Part shown: one piece after another, positions 1 to 9,408 of the stretch
Layout: each line of letters starts with the position of its first letter
Numbering within the stretch: the stretch's first letter is position 1
NCBI GenBank assembly: GCA_947475415.1
Contig: CANJLH010000008.1
Location: 1-64,000 of the forward strand
Reading direction: 5' to 3'
DNA from: Caulobacteraceae bacterium
GTDB taxonomy: Bacteria > Pseudomonadota > Alphaproteobacteria > Caulobacterales > Caulobacteraceae
Length of the DNA stretch: 64,000 bases
Notes under the pieces: generated by a model
The model's input: only the letters and a program-made list of their open reading frames with translations
What the model was told of the DNA's origin: nothing
Database searches by the model: none
Position numbers and translations under genes: made by a program

Positions 1-83
1 CGCCGAACCGCCGCGTAGGACTCCACAACGTACATCCCCCGGCGCTCCCCACTCTCGGGAAAACGCCTACCACTGGCCGGGTT

Positions 84-650
84 TTACACCGCCCGCAGCC
101 GCATATCGCCGCCGCTCCAGTGGCCTACTTTTACTCCGCCGCGCACACGGCCGATGTCATTGATCGATACGCCGGTGGATGGGATCTCGACCTTGATGTC
201 GTCATCGCGCCAGGCTCGCGCAGCCGCGCCGGCTCGCACCGAGGTGGTCGCGGTGCGGATGGCGGTGATGTGGTCAAGCAGACGGTCGGCGACCACTGCG
301 CCGCTCAGCCCACGATCCGCGAGATCAGCCGGGATAGCAAAGGCGCGCACCACAACGCCTTGGGCGCGACTGGCCTGCCAAGCGAAGCCGGCCAGGAGGA
401 TCAGGGCGCTGGCCAAGGCAGCGGCCAGAAACAATTCGAAGGTGACATACAGACGTTCGCGCAGGTGCTTGATAGCTATCTGGCGGTTTTGTCTGGCCAG
501 GCCGACGATCTGCAAATCCAGCAGCTGGGCTTGCTTGTCGATCAGTCGCCGCGCGGACGGGTCAACCTCGGCGCCATCGATGGCGTCATCCATCGCCAAG
601 TCGAGCCCAAGCTCGGCTAGACCCTCAAGGGGTTTGTCGGGTGTGGTCAT
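84..650 (-). CDS. Truncated single-TM protein, N-terminal half of a TPR-type family (putative)
   Basis: 188 residues if translation starts at the ATG at 650. An in-frame upstream extension to 827 is possible but looks non-conserved. Residues 1-70 are charged and helical, 72-92 form one membrane segment, and 100-165 form an outside domain with the motifs IPADLADRGLSG and DIKVEIPSTGVSI. I recall these motifs from long Caulobacterales membrane proteins in which the domain is followed by TPR repeats. Here the reading frame stops about 20 residues later, and the last residues (RVRGGVKVGHW) do not look like a natural continuation. I infer a truncated or frameshifted remnant. The family assignment is from memory and not firm. 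Confidence 0.5.
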   Translation of the reverse strand: MTTPDKPLEGLAELGLDLAMDDAIDGAEVDPSARRLIDKQAQLLDLQIVGLARQNRQIAIKHLRERLYVTFELFLAAALASALILLAGFAWQASRAQGVVVRAFAIPADLADRGLSGAVVADRLLDHITAIRTATTSVRAGAAARAWRDDDIKVEIPSTGVSINDIGRVRGGVKVGHWSGGDMRLRAV

Positions 651-917
651 GCCCCCTATCCGTCTCGTGTCCGACCGGCAATTCGGCCTTTCGCACCCGT
701 CGTAGGGCGCCCACGCATTCAAATCATCGGTATTCCGCATCGCGGATACAGCGACGACGGCTTTTTCATCAAGGCGTCCCCCCTGGCGCGGTATTGGAGC
801 AGTGTCGGCGTTGGCAAAACCGAACATGCCATTGCCGGCTCACGGGGGCCATGATCCTATCAAACCGCCAACCGAGCTGCCCGTTTGAGCGGCGGCCGGA
901 GCGCGGAGGATGCGATT

Positions 918-2159
918 TTGACAACCATTGCGCCCGCAACCTCCAGGCGCGGCTACTATTATGGCTGGAACATCGTTGCCGCCTGCGTGTTGTCGCAGGT
1001 GGCGGGAATGGGCGTCACCCTCAACTGCTACTCTCTGTTTCTTCCAGGCTGGAGTTCGGAGTTCTCGGCGCCGATCAGCCACCTCTCCCTGGGCATGGCG
1101 ATTTTCGCCTTCGGGTGCGCGGTATTCGCCCCCTTGGCCGGTTTTATGGCCGACAAATACCCCGTGCGACGACTGATGGCCGGCGGTCTGGTGGGCATTG
1201 CGCTGCTGCAGATCGCCGTGAGTTTCGCCACCGCCTCCTGGCAGATCGTGGCCATCTACGCGTTCCTTCTGCCGGCGGGAGTGTCCTTCTCGGCCGCCGT
1301 CCCGGCCCAGGCCCTGGTGTCACGTTGGTTCGTGCGCAAACGCGGCTTGGCCATGGGGGTGTGCGCTTTCGGCTTGGCCCTCGCCGGGGTTATCTTTCCG
1401 CCGATCATCACCGCCCTGCTGCCGCAGTTTGGCTGGCGCGGAGTCTGGTGGATGTACGGGGCGTTGATCGGTTTGGTTGTGGCGCCGGTCGTCTATTTCA
1501 CTCTACGCGAGCGGCCGACCGCCGCCGACGGTTTTGACTATGTGGCCGAGGAAATTGAGGCTCCAGAAGCCGTCAAGTTGCCTCTAAGGACGATTTTTTC
1601 CCGCCCAAATTTCTGGATCGTGGTCGCTGTGTTCGCCGCGATTGGCAGCACTTCATCCGCTGTGACGGTGAATCTGGCCCCCTTGGTGAGGGAGCGTGGG
1701 TTTAGTCTTCAGATGGCGGGGCTGCTGATCTCCACAGGCAGCATCGCGGCAATGGCATCCAAACTGCTCTTCGGGATGCTGGCCGACCGGCTGGGCAATC
1801 GCATCCCCCTGGTGCTTCTGGCGGCGGTGACAGCGTTGGGATCCGCCCTGCTCGGTGTCGCCCATAACCAGGCGGCGCTCTTTTGCGCTGCGGCTCTAAT
1901 CGGCGTCGCCGGCGGCGTCTGGACGATCCTGGCGTCTGCGACGGCGGCGGAATTCGGATCCCGTGCGTTCGGACGCGCCTACGGCGTGATCAGCGGCTTC
2001 ACGCCCATACCACCCATGATTGCACCTCTAGTGGCCTTGGCGCATGAGCGCACCGGCGACTATGTGATGCCGATGACGACGCTGGCGGTGATGGCCGCGG
2101 CCGGCGGCGGCGTGGCGTTACTACTGAACGAGAAGCGCCATGAGCCGTTCAAGACCTAG
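918..2159 (+). CDS. MFS transporter, monocarboxylate/oxalate-antiporter-like
   Basis: 413-residue integral membrane protein with about 12 hydrophobic segments in two halves. It opens with YYGWNIVAAC, has a GFMADKYPVRR loop between segments 2 and 3 (the G-x-x-x-D-R/K-x-x-R type MFS motif) and a FGWRGVWW motif between halves, all typical of the MCT/OFA-like branch of the major facilitator superfamily. Substrate is likely a small carboxylate, but nothing in the context proves it. I chose the TTG at 918 because GGAGGA lies at 905-910, 7 nt upstream. A TTG at 885 is in frame but has no such site. The 3' end overlaps the convergent 42-residue gene by 4 nt. Confidence 0.85.
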   Translation: MTTIAPATSRRGYYYGWNIVAACVLSQVAGMGVTLNCYSLFLPGWSSEFSAPISHLSLGMAIFAFGCAVFAPLAGFMADKYPVRRLMAGGLVGIALLQIAVSFATASWQIVAIYAFLLPAGVSFSAAVPAQALVSRWFVRKRGLAMGVCAFGLALAGVIFPPIITALLPQFGWRGVWWMYGALIGLVVAPVVYFTLRERPTAADGFDYVAEEIEAPEAVKLPLRTIFSRPNFWIVVAVFAAIGSTSSAVTVNLAPLVRERGFSLQMAGLLISTGSIAAMASKLLFGMLADRLGNRIPLVLLAAVTALGSALLGVAHNQAALFCAAALIGVAGGVWTILASATAAEFGSRAFGRAYGVISGFTPIPPMIAPLVALAHERTGDYVMPMTTLAVMAAAGGGVALLLNEKRHEPFKT

Positions 2160-2284
2160 TGCATCTGCAGGCGGTAGGTGACATCGGCGATCACATAGGC
2201 CGCCAGCAGCAGCCCGAAAGCTACGACCACCGCCCGGCCGATCAGCTTGCGTCGTCGCAAAATCGCCTCGTCTTCATCGCTCAT
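2156..2284 (-). CDS. 42-residue single-pass membrane peptide
   Basis: ATG at 2284 to TAG at 2156-2158. The product starts MSDEDEAILRRRKLIGR, followed by a hydrophobic segment at about residues 18-36 and a short polar tail (YRLQMH). The acidic start, RRRK cluster and single helix predict a small inner-membrane protein with its N-terminus in the cytoplasm. Its ATG overlaps the TGA of the I78-type lipoprotein gene (ATGA), so translational coupling is likely and it looks like the last member of the pepA-holC-I78 string. Its stop overlaps the end of the MFS gene on the other strand. Function unknown. Confidence 0.6.
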   Translation of the reverse strand: MSDEDEAILRRRKLIGRAVVVAFGLLLAAYVIADVTYRLQMH

Positions 2285-2637
2285 CCGCACCTCACTTCCC
2301 GGATCAGTCCGGTCTCCGCGTCGAACAGGAAATTCAGCCGCCGCGGATTGTAATCGTCAGTCACCGGACAGGTGGTGCAAACCACCCGCTGCAGCGCCGG
2401 GTAAACCGGCACCGGGATGCGGGTGCGAGGTTGACCGATCAACTGCCTGTTCTCATCGGCGCGGCACTCGTCTCGCGAGGACACTGCGGGCGCCACGTGG
2501 TGCGCTTGTGGCGGCGCAGGCGGGCGCGTCGGCGCAGGCTCAGGTTCCGGCGCAGCACAAGCCCCGAGCACGAGGAGGCTCAAGCCGAACGCCACCAAGT
2601 TCCAGGAATCCGCACGCGTCACGATTGCTTTCGCCAT
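2281..2637 (-). CDS. I78-family peptidase-inhibitor lipoprotein
   Basis: 118 residues from the ATG at 2637, which has GGTCGAGG just upstream. Residues 14-27 are a signal peptide ending LVLGAC, so Cys27 is the probable lipidated residue. Residues 30-50 are a Pro-rich linker. Residues 58-118 match the I78 inhibitor fold: CRADENRQLIGQ, then TDDYNPRRLNF, then a C-terminal REVRCG. I78 proteins are small serine-protease inhibitors known from the fungal elastase inhibitor AFUEI. This one carries an extra CTTC pair in the middle. It begins inside the end of holC (19-nt overlap) and couples to the membrane peptide behind it. Probable role is protecting the periplasm from proteases; this is inference. 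Confidence 0.72.
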   Translation of the reverse strand: MAKAIVTRADSWNLVAFGLSLLVLGACAAPEPEPAPTRPPAPPQAHHVAPAVSSRDECRADENRQLIGQPRTRIPVPVYPALQRVVCTTCPVTDDYNPRRLNFLFDAETGLIREVRCG

Positions 2638-3065
2638 CCTCGACCTTCCTGACGCCAATACGACATTTCCGCGCCGGTCGCCTTGATTCGGCTCCACTGC
2701 GCGCGCGCCGCCGCCACGATGCCCTCATCGCGGCCGTCGAACAGGACCATGCACCGGACGTAGGGCGCAAGGTCGCCCGCCTCGGCCCCGTCCACTAGGA
2801 ACAGCGCCTCGGCCCCATTGGGGTTGCCGAATTCCGTTGTCAGTAAGACCGGCTGGCGATCGGCATACGGCTCGTCGTTCAGGCCATGCGGGAGAAAGGC
2901 CTCGTCGCGATAGGTCCACAGCCAGCCATCCAATTGGTCAAGCCGGGCGCGCTCGGTAGCTCTGACCAGGGCTTTCCAACCGCGCGCCAAGGTTTTGTCG
3001 AGCAGTTCCGGCAGGGCCTGCTCCAGACTGGTGTGCTCCAGGTGATAGAACCAGACGTCGGTCAC
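2619..3065 (-). CDS. holC: DNA polymerase III subunit chi
   Basis: 148 residues with a GTG start at 3065, 6 nt after the pepA stop. Shows the family's N-terminal W-F-Y-H-L start, the central LDGWLWTYRDEAFLPHG motif and a later PVLLTTEFGNPNGAEALFLVDG stretch characteristic of HolC. Chi belongs to the clamp-loader complex and links the polymerase III holoenzyme to single-strand binding protein. Placement directly behind pepA is common in proteobacteria. Confidence 0.93.
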   Translation of the reverse strand: MTDVWFYHLEHTSLEQALPELLDKTLARGWKALVRATERARLDQLDGWLWTYRDEAFLPHGLNDEPYADRQPVLLTTEFGNPNGAEALFLVDGAEAGDLAPYVRCMVLFDGRDEGIVAAARAQWSRIKATGAEMSYWRQEGRGWRKQS

Positions 3066-3071
3066 TACCGC

Positions 3072-4544
3072 CTATCCTTCGTAGTTCTCCGCCACCAGGC
3101 GGTTCAGAAGCCGAACGCCAAACCCGGTGGCCCCGTCTGGAATCGTCGGAACCGACGAGGGCTTCTTCCAGGCGGTTGAGGCGATGTCCAGATGAGCCCA
3201 CGGCAGGCCACCGACGAACTTCTGGATGAACAAGGCTGCCGTGATTGAGCCGCCCGGGCGGGGGCCGGTGTTCTTCAGGTCGGCCGCCAGGCTCTCCAGC
3301 CCCTTTTCGTATTTCGGCGGCAGCGGCAGACGCCATAGCATCTCGTCCTCGCTGGTCGCGGCGTCCAAGAGGTTTGCGGCAAGCTCATCATTGTTGGAGA
3401 ACAGGCCGGCAAAATCATTGCCCAGCGCCACGATGATCGCCCCAGTCAGCGTGGCGAGGTCGACCATGAACCGTGGCTTGAACCGATCCTGACAATACCA
3501 GAGGGCATCAGCCAGAACGAGTCGGCCCTCCGCATCGGTGTTGATCACCTCGACCGTCTGTCCGGACATGGTTGTGACAATGTCGCCGGGCCGCTGGGCG
3601 TTCCCATCTGGCATGTTTTCCACCAGGCCCAGGATGCCCACCACATTCACCTTGGCCTTGCGCGCGGCCAGAACGTGCATCAGCCCGGCCACGGCCGCCG
3701 CGCCGCCCATGTCCCATTTCATGTCCTCCATCCCTTCGGCAGGCTTGATGGAAATACCCCCGGTGTCGAAGCAGACACCCTTGCCGACAAACGCGATCGG
3801 TTTGGCCTTGCCGGCGCCTTTCCACTGAATGACCACAAGCTGGCTGTCGCGGCGGGAACCCTGCCCCACCCCCAGCAGGGCGCCCATGCCAAGGCGGCTC
3901 ATCTCCGCCTCCCCCAAGATCTCAACCTCCAAGCCCAGGCTTTCCAGGGCCTTTGCGCGACGAGCGAATTCGGCCGGGTAGAGAATGTTCGCCGGTTCCG
4001 ACACCAGATCCCGCGCGAAGGCGACGGCATCGGCCAGTGCGGCCAGTGGCGCAAAGGCCGCCAGCGCGGCGTCCACATCGTCGACGACCACCTGGGTGCG
4101 AGTGATCGACGGTTTCTTCTCCTGTGGCTCCTTGGTCTTATAGCGGTCAAACCGGTAAGCCGCGAGACGAACACCCAGCGCTGCGCGAGGCGCGCGCAGG
4201 GTATCGGGCAGGACGAGGCGTAGCGTGGCCAAACCTGAGGTTTTCACGGCGCCATACGCCTGGGCGGCGGCGTGTTCGACGCCGATGTCGCTGAGCCCAT
4301 CGGCCTTGCCGGCCCCGATCAACACGAGACGCGCGGCGTCGATTCCCACCGGCGCCTGCAGATCCAGGACCTGGTCCTTCGCGCCAGTGAAACGTCCCGC
4401 CGCAAGCGCCCGGGTGATCGCGCCGCCGCTCAGACCATCAAGCTGCCCGGCGCGCCCTGCGAGCACTGCGCCCTCAACCACCACCAGCGCCTCAACGCAT
4501 TTTTCGGAAACTACCGCTGAGGCGGTAACGAATTCGATGTCCAT
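3072..4544 (-). CDS. pepA: Leucyl aminopeptidase (M17)
   Basis: 490 residues from the ATG at 4544 (GAGAGAGAC upstream). A longer in-frame reading to 4616 is Ala/Pro-rich and probably not translated. The N-terminal macro-like domain covers roughly residues 1-165, the catalytic domain the rest. Metal and active-site motifs are [12 protein letters not shown] (254-265) and the signature NTDAEGRL (335-342). It removes N-terminal residues from peptides in the cytoplasm using two metal ions; in some bacteria it also binds DNA. It is first of four tightly packed minus-strand genes and is divergent from lptF. Confidence 0.95.
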   Translation of the reverse strand: MDIEFVTASAVVSEKCVEALVVVEGAVLAGRAGQLDGLSGGAITRALAAGRFTGAKDQVLDLQAPVGIDAARLVLIGAGKADGLSDIGVEHAAAQAYGAVKTSGLATLRLVLPDTLRAPRAALGVRLAAYRFDRYKTKEPQEKKPSITRTQVVVDDVDAALAAFAPLAALADAVAFARDLVSEPANILYPAEFARRAKALESLGLEVEILGEAEMSRLGMGALLGVGQGSRRDSQLVVIQWKGAGKAKPIAFVGKGVCFDTGGISIKPAEGMEDMKWDMGGAAAVAGLMHVLAARKAKVNVVGILGLVENMPDGNAQRPGDIVTTMSGQTVEVINTDAEGRLVLADALWYCQDRFKPRFMVDLATLTGAIIVALGNDFAGLFSNNDELAANLLDAATSEDEMLWRLPLPPKYEKGLESLAADLKNTGPRPGGSITAALFIQKFVGGLPWAHLDIASTAWKKPSSVPTIPDGATGFGVRLLNRLVAENYEG

Positions 4545-4778
4545 TCTGTCTCTCTCAAGTCCCGCCGGAGCACGCGCCGGCGCCTCCGCGGCCGGTTGTG
4601 CGTCGGAGCCGGCCATGGTTTAGAACAGCTTCTCATCGGGAGCGCGCCGAATCTCGGTTCGAACTCGATTTTGACCCGCCGGTGTGATCGGCGGCGCGGT
4701 ATGGTGGAATGACGCATCGCGTTTTGCGCATTATCGCCACTCAGGCGTGGTTCAGGTTGTGTGGATGATTCCGACCCA

Positions 4779-5918
4779 ATGCGCCTGATCGACCGCTACC
4801 TCCTGGGACAGCTGCTGGGACCGACACTTTGGGCGATTTTGGCGCTGTCGATGCTGGCGTTGTTGAGTCAGAGCCTCTCCGCGCTGGACCTGATCGTCAG
4901 CCAGCGCCAGAGCGCCCTGGTGTTCGCCAAGATCACGCTGCTGGCCATGCCTCAGCTTATCAACATGGTGCTGCCGATCGCTCTCTTCGTCGCGGCGCTG
5001 GTGGCTCTAAATCGTCTGCACACCGAACAGGAGATCGTGGTCTGCTTCGCAGGTGGGATGAGCCGGTCAAGAGTGATCGCGCCTGCGATGCGGTTGGCCT
5101 GCACCGTCGCCTTCTTCGCACTGGTAATGAACCTGTTCGTGCAACCAGCGTCATTCCGCGCGATGCGGGAGGAATATTTCAAGGTCAATGCCGACGTCGC
5201 AGCAACTCTCGTCCGCGAAGGACGTTTCACCGAACCCATTCCTGGCGTCACCGTCTACGCACAATCGGTGGACAAGGAGGGGGTGATCCACAACCTCTTC
5301 ATCCACCACATCAAGGATGACGGGTCTGCGACAACCTACACCGCCGACGAGGGAAGACTGCTGAAGCGCAACGGTCATCCGGTGCTGTTTCTGGCGCACG
5401 GAACGACCCAGGAATTCAGCCGGAGCGGCGTGCTGAACTACCTGACCTTTGATGACTATCCATTTGATTTAACAGCCCTCACAGAGGTCAGTGGGCTAAT
5501 TCACTACAAGCCTTCCGACCGATTTCTGCACGAACTTCTGTTCCCGGATCTGCAGCAGGACTGGGAGCGACGAAATCGCGCTCGGCTGCTCGCGGAGGGC
5601 GTGGGCCGGATCGCATCACCGCTCTACAACATCGCATTCATGGCGCTGGCGTTGTCGGCAATCATCGGCGGCGGATTTAGCCGACTGGGTTATGGCCGGC
5701 GTATCGCGGTGACCTGCGCAGTTGCGGCCGGCATGCGGATATTGGGATTCGTCATTCAGGCCGGCTGCGAAGCCGAACCCTGGCTGAACATCGCCCAGTT
5801 CGCCATTCCCCTAGCCGGAATCTGGGCGGGCCTTGGCGCTGTGTTCCGACAGAAGGTGTCGCGCACCGCCGCCGTCCGCCGACAGCTGGAGCCGGCGCCA
5901 TTGCCGGTTGGCGCATGA
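4779..5918 (+). CDS. lptF: LPS export ABC transporter permease LptF
   Basis: 379 residues from ATG 4779 (MRLIDRYLLGQLL, the usual LptF opening). A GTG at 4761 would add six residues. Membrane segments lie near residues 12-32 and 50-80 and near 90-115, followed by a periplasmic beta-jellyroll domain (about 125-260) and C-terminal membrane segments. Together with LptG and LptB it powers extraction of lipopolysaccharide from the inner membrane and transfer to the LptC/LptA bridge. The stop overlaps the lptG start (ATGA). Confidence 0.93.
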   Translation: MRLIDRYLLGQLLGPTLWAILALSMLALLSQSLSALDLIVSQRQSALVFAKITLLAMPQLINMVLPIALFVAALVALNRLHTEQEIVVCFAGGMSRSRVIAPAMRLACTVAFFALVMNLFVQPASFRAMREEYFKVNADVAATLVREGRFTEPIPGVTVYAQSVDKEGVIHNLFIHHIKDDGSATTYTADEGRLLKRNGHPVLFLAHGTTQEFSRSGVLNYLTFDDYPFDLTALTEVSGLIHYKPSDRFLHELLFPDLQQDWERRNRARLLAEGVGRIASPLYNIAFMALALSAIIGGGFSRLGYGRRIAVTCAVAAGMRILGFVIQAGCEAEPWLNIAQFAIPLAGIWAGLGAVFRQKVSRTAAVRRQLEPAPLPVGA

Positions 5919-7018
5919 TCGGCGCGGGCCGAATTGAGCGCTATGTCGTGGGCCGCACGCTCAGCGCGGTAGGCATGGCGCTGGCGGTTATCGCAGCGGT
6001 GGTGGCGTTGGTTCAATTCGTGGACCTTTCGCGAACGGTGGGCGTCCGCGCCGACGTCAGTGTTGGAAGCCTGTTTTTGCTTACCTGCCTGCGGGTGCCG
6101 GCAATTCTCCTGATGCTGGCGCCGTTCATATTTCTCTTCGGCGGCATGGGCGCCTTTGTGGGACTGAATCGCTCGAGCGAACTGGTGGCGATCCGCGCGG
6201 CGGGCGTTTCCGCGTGGCGGTTCATCATGCCTTCGGCTGGCGCGGCAATGCTGATCGGCATCCTTACGATCTCGGTGCTGAATCCTGCGGCGGCGGCCTT
6301 GAACGCACGTTATGATTCGTTGCGCGGGCGCCTGATGGAGACTGCGACAACCAACGCGCCGCGAGATGTTTGGCTGCGCCAGGGCGACGATGCGACGCAG
6401 ATTGTCATACACGCCCGCGGGCGCGCCACCGTGGACGGCCTTGTGAGACTGAAGGATGTGTCGCTGTTCATTTATCAACGCACGGCAAAGGGAGGCTTCG
6501 CATTCCGGCGGCGCCTGGAGGCCGGTGAGGCGGCCCTAATGTCTGGGTTTTGGCGACTGACGAACGTGCGCGAGGCCAGCGCCGGCGAATATTCTCTGCG
6601 CTCTGACACCATGACCATCCGTTCGTCTCTGGACGCCGAAACCGCCATGGCGCACTTCGCATCGCCGGAAGCCATCGCGTTTTGGCGACTACCGGCGGCC
6701 ATTCGGCAGACAGAACAGGCGGGCTTCAGCGCCGCGGCCTATCGTTTGCGCTTCGCCCAACTCCTCGCAGCGCCCGTCCTGTTCGCAGCGATGTCGATAC
6801 TGGCCGCCGCTTTTTCATTGCGACTCTCTCGCCTGGGAGGCCTGTCTCTTCTGGCCGGAGTTGGGGTCGGACTGGGATTTCTGTTCTTTTTCCTGAACGA
6901 ATTCTCCGGTGCGCTGGCTGACGCAGGCGTCATTCCTCAATTTGCGGCTGCGTGGGCGCCGCCCCTCGTCGCCCTCCTGTCAGGGCTCACTCTGCTCTGC
7001 TACACCGAAGACGGTTGA
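5915..7018 (+). CDS. lptG: LPS export ABC transporter permease LptG
   Basis: 367 residues beginning MIGAGRIERYVVGRTL, coupled to lptF by an ATGA overlap. Same plan as LptF: N-terminal membrane segments (about 15-40, 55-85 and 95-120), a periplasmic jellyroll with a W-R-L-T-N-V motif typical of LptG, and a C-terminal membrane bundle (FLFFFLNEFSGALADAG). Forms the LptB2FG transporter with LptF. The ATPase gene lptB is not in the window. Confidence 0.93.
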   Translation: MIGAGRIERYVVGRTLSAVGMALAVIAAVVALVQFVDLSRTVGVRADVSVGSLFLLTCLRVPAILLMLAPFIFLFGGMGAFVGLNRSSELVAIRAAGVSAWRFIMPSAGAAMLIGILTISVLNPAAAALNARYDSLRGRLMETATTNAPRDVWLRQGDDATQIVIHARGRATVDGLVRLKDVSLFIYQRTAKGGFAFRRRLEAGEAALMSGFWRLTNVREASAGEYSLRSDTMTIRSSLDAETAMAHFASPEAIAFWRLPAAIRQTEQAGFSAAAYRLRFAQLLAAPVLFAAMSILAAAFSLRLSRLGGLSLLAGVGVGLGFLFFFLNEFSGALADAGVIPQFAAAWAPPLVALLSGLTLLCYTEDG

Positions 7019-7079
7019 ATCATTGGCGCGCGCCGTTATCCATCGCCCCGCACATGCCGCCAGAGGGGATCTACGGCTG

Positions 7080-9368
7080 ATGAACTCAGGTCGGCGCCAG
7101 CGCCCCGCCTCTTTTCGCCGCGGCCTGCTCGCCGGCGCGACCGCCGCCGTTCTGTGCGCGAACGTGGCGCTCTCGCAGCCTGCGCAGTCCGCGCCTGAGT
7201 CCGCAGAACCCACCGGGCCCGCACGCGACGAGATGTACCTTGAGGCCGACCTCGTAAGCCGCAATGACAAGACCAACGTCCTTACGGCCAGCGGATCGGT
7301 GGAACTTCGGACGCGCGGGCGAACGGTTCGTGCTGATGAAATCATCTATGACGAGACCGCAGGCGTGCTCCACGCCAAGGGCCACATTGAACTGATCGAG
7401 GCCGACGGCTCCGTCGAAACCGCCGAGGAACTTCTGCTCGACGACAAGTCCAAGGCCGCTGTCGCCACGACGGTGACAGCGCGGCTAGGCAAGGAAATCA
7501 AGATCGCCGCTGCAAGCGCGGTGCGCCCGAACGAAGACATTCAGGAACTGAACCGGGCGATCTACACACCTTGCCCAATCTGCGTCGACGACAAGAAAAA
7601 GAACCCCACCTGGACGATCCAGGCCGATCAGGTGGTTCGCGACAAGAAAAAACAGCTCGTCTACTATCGTAATGCCGTTTTTCGGATTTTTGGGGCCCCT
7701 ATTCTCTACTTGCCCGTGTTCTGGAACGCTGATCCCCAGGCGCCGCGCAAATCAGGCCTGCTGCCGCCGATGGCATCCGTGTCGGACCGGCGTGGCGTGT
7801 CTTATGAGCAGCCCTACCTGTTCGTGCTTTCGCCCTCTTCGGACCTAGTGTTGAGCCCTCAGTTCAATAGCAGGGTCCACCCCTTCCTGAACGGTCGCCT
7901 GCGCAAGCGCTTCTATTCGGGAACCGTGGATGCGCGGTTCGGCTACACCTACGATCACGATTTCGATGGCAGCGGACGCGGCTTCGGCGCCAACACGTCG
8001 CGCAGCTACGTCCTCGCCAGCGGCGCCTTTCAGGTTGATCCGGCCTGGCGCTGGGGTTTCACCGCTGAGCGTGCTTCGGACAGGCTGATATTCGACAAGT
8101 ATGAGGTGCGCGGCGCCTTCGTTGCGCGCGGCCCCTATATTTCCGACGACCGCCGCTTGATTTCTCAACTCTACGCCACCCGCCAAGACCAACACTCCTA
8201 TGTCTCGGTGGCAGGCATGACGATCCAGGGTCTTCGCCCCGGAGACAATGACCGCACATTCCCGGTGATTGGCCCCCTCGTTGAGGCGCATTGGGAACCC
8301 AAGGCGGACGTGGCCGGCGGTCGATTGCGCCTTGATGCAAGCGCGGTCTCACTTTCTCGCGAGCAATCACAGTTCGATGTCAAGGGCCAGCGCACGCCGG
8401 GCATTGACAGCCGCCGGCTGACCCTGGCCGCAGACTGGCGCACATCCTATACGAGCACCAGCGGTATACGGCTCGAGCCTTTCGCCCAGTTGCGGGGCGA
8501 CATCTACGCGTTTGACGACCTTCCGGCCGGTCGGCGCGCCCGTCATAATTCCCGAACCTTGACCACGATTGGCGCCGACACTTCGTTGCCCATGGTCCGC
8601 CGCTTCAACGACTATACGGTCGTGCTCGAACCCGTCGCACAAGTTGCGCTTACGGCGCATGCCGACCCCATCGAGATCGACCAGACGCCGGATGGCAAAC
8701 CTGTCTATTTCAACGAGGACAGCCTGGCGTTCGAGTTCGACGAGTCGAACCTGATGCGGACAAACAAGTTTCCCGGTTTCGATCTGTTCGAGACCGGCGC
8801 GCGGCTGAATGTCGCGGGACGCGCCGCCGTGATGTGGGATGACGGACGTCGCGCGAACCTTGTGATCGGCCGCAGTTTCCGCAACCGGCGCGACAACATT
8901 TTCGCCCCCCGTTCCGGATTGCAACGGCAGGGTTCCGACTGGGTGGTCGCCGCAGAAGCGCAGCCCTTGCCTGGATTATCGGTCTTCACCCGCGCACGCA
9001 TGGATTCCAAGGACTTAGGCGTGCATCGGGCGGAAGCCGGCGCGAACCTTTCCGGCAAATGGGGTTCCGGCTATGTGCGCTATCTTCGCGACGATCTCGA
9101 TATCAACGGCGCTAAGCAGGAAAATCTTGACCTGGGGGCCGAAGTCTTCTTTTCCCGGAACTGGGGGATATCCACCTATGGCAACCGAGATATGGTTCAG
9201 AAGGCATGGGTGGTTCAGGACGTGGGCTTGATTTACCGCGATGACTGCACACGTTTCGAAATCTTCTATCGTCACGAGGACACGGTGATCGGCAGGCTTG
9301 GTTCGGCGAATTCGGTGGGCTTGCGCCTAACCCTCGCCACATTGGGCGACCCAATCAATGGCAAGTGA
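7080..9368 (+). CDS. lptD: LPS-assembly outer-membrane protein LptD
   Basis: 762 residues from ATG 7080 (AGAGGGG upstream, about 12 nt away). Signal peptide through about residue 35 (GLLAGATAAVLCANVALS). An OstA/LptA-like jellyroll follows (about 55-200: VLTASGSVELRTRGRTVRAD), then the LptD beta-barrel (about 230-762). LptD with the lipoprotein LptE inserts LPS in the outer leaflet of the outer membrane. Cysteines occur in a CPIC pair near the jellyroll/barrel junction and near the C-terminus, so disulfides between the two regions are plausible as in E. coli. It is followed directly by surA, its chaperone. Confidence 0.94.
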   Translation: MNSGRRQRPASFRRGLLAGATAAVLCANVALSQPAQSAPESAEPTGPARDEMYLEADLVSRNDKTNVLTASGSVELRTRGRTVRADEIIYDETAGVLHAKGHIELIEADGSVETAEELLLDDKSKAAVATTVTARLGKEIKIAAASAVRPNEDIQELNRAIYTPCPICVDDKKKNPTWTIQADQVVRDKKKQLVYYRNAVFRIFGAPILYLPVFWNADPQAPRKSGLLPPMASVSDRRGVSYEQPYLFVLSPSSDLVLSPQFNSRVHPFLNGRLRKRFYSGTVDARFGYTYDHDFDGSGRGFGANTSRSYVLASGAFQVDPAWRWGFTAERASDRLIFDKYEVRGAFVARGPYISDDRRLISQLYATRQDQHSYVSVAGMTIQGLRPGDNDRTFPVIGPLVEAHWEPKADVAGGRLRLDASAVSLSREQSQFDVKGQRTPGIDSRRLTLAADWRTSYTSTSGIRLEPFAQLRGDIYAFDDLPAGRRARHNSRTLTTIGADTSLPMVRRFNDYTVVLEPVAQVALTAHADPIEIDQTPDGKPVYFNEDSLAFEFDESNLMRTNKFPGFDLFETGARLNVAGRAAVMWDDGRRANLVIGRSFRNRRDNIFAPRSGLQRQGSDWVVAAEAQPLPGLSVFTRARMDSKDLGVHRAEAGANLSGKWGSGYVRYLRDDLDINGAKQENLDLGAEVFFSRNWGISTYGNRDMVQKAWVVQDVGLIYRDDCTRFEIFYRHEDTVIGRLGSANSVGLRLTLATLGDPINGK

Positions 9369-9408
9369 TCCAGGCCCGATGGGCCGTTCGGAAGGAACGA
9401 ATAACCCC

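Noticed and set aside
641..1537. Long plus-strand reading frame of Arg-rich protein over the start of the MFS gene
   Set aside because: Arg/Gly-rich composition is typical of an out-of-frame shadow; the MFS frame has membrane segments and a ribosome site.
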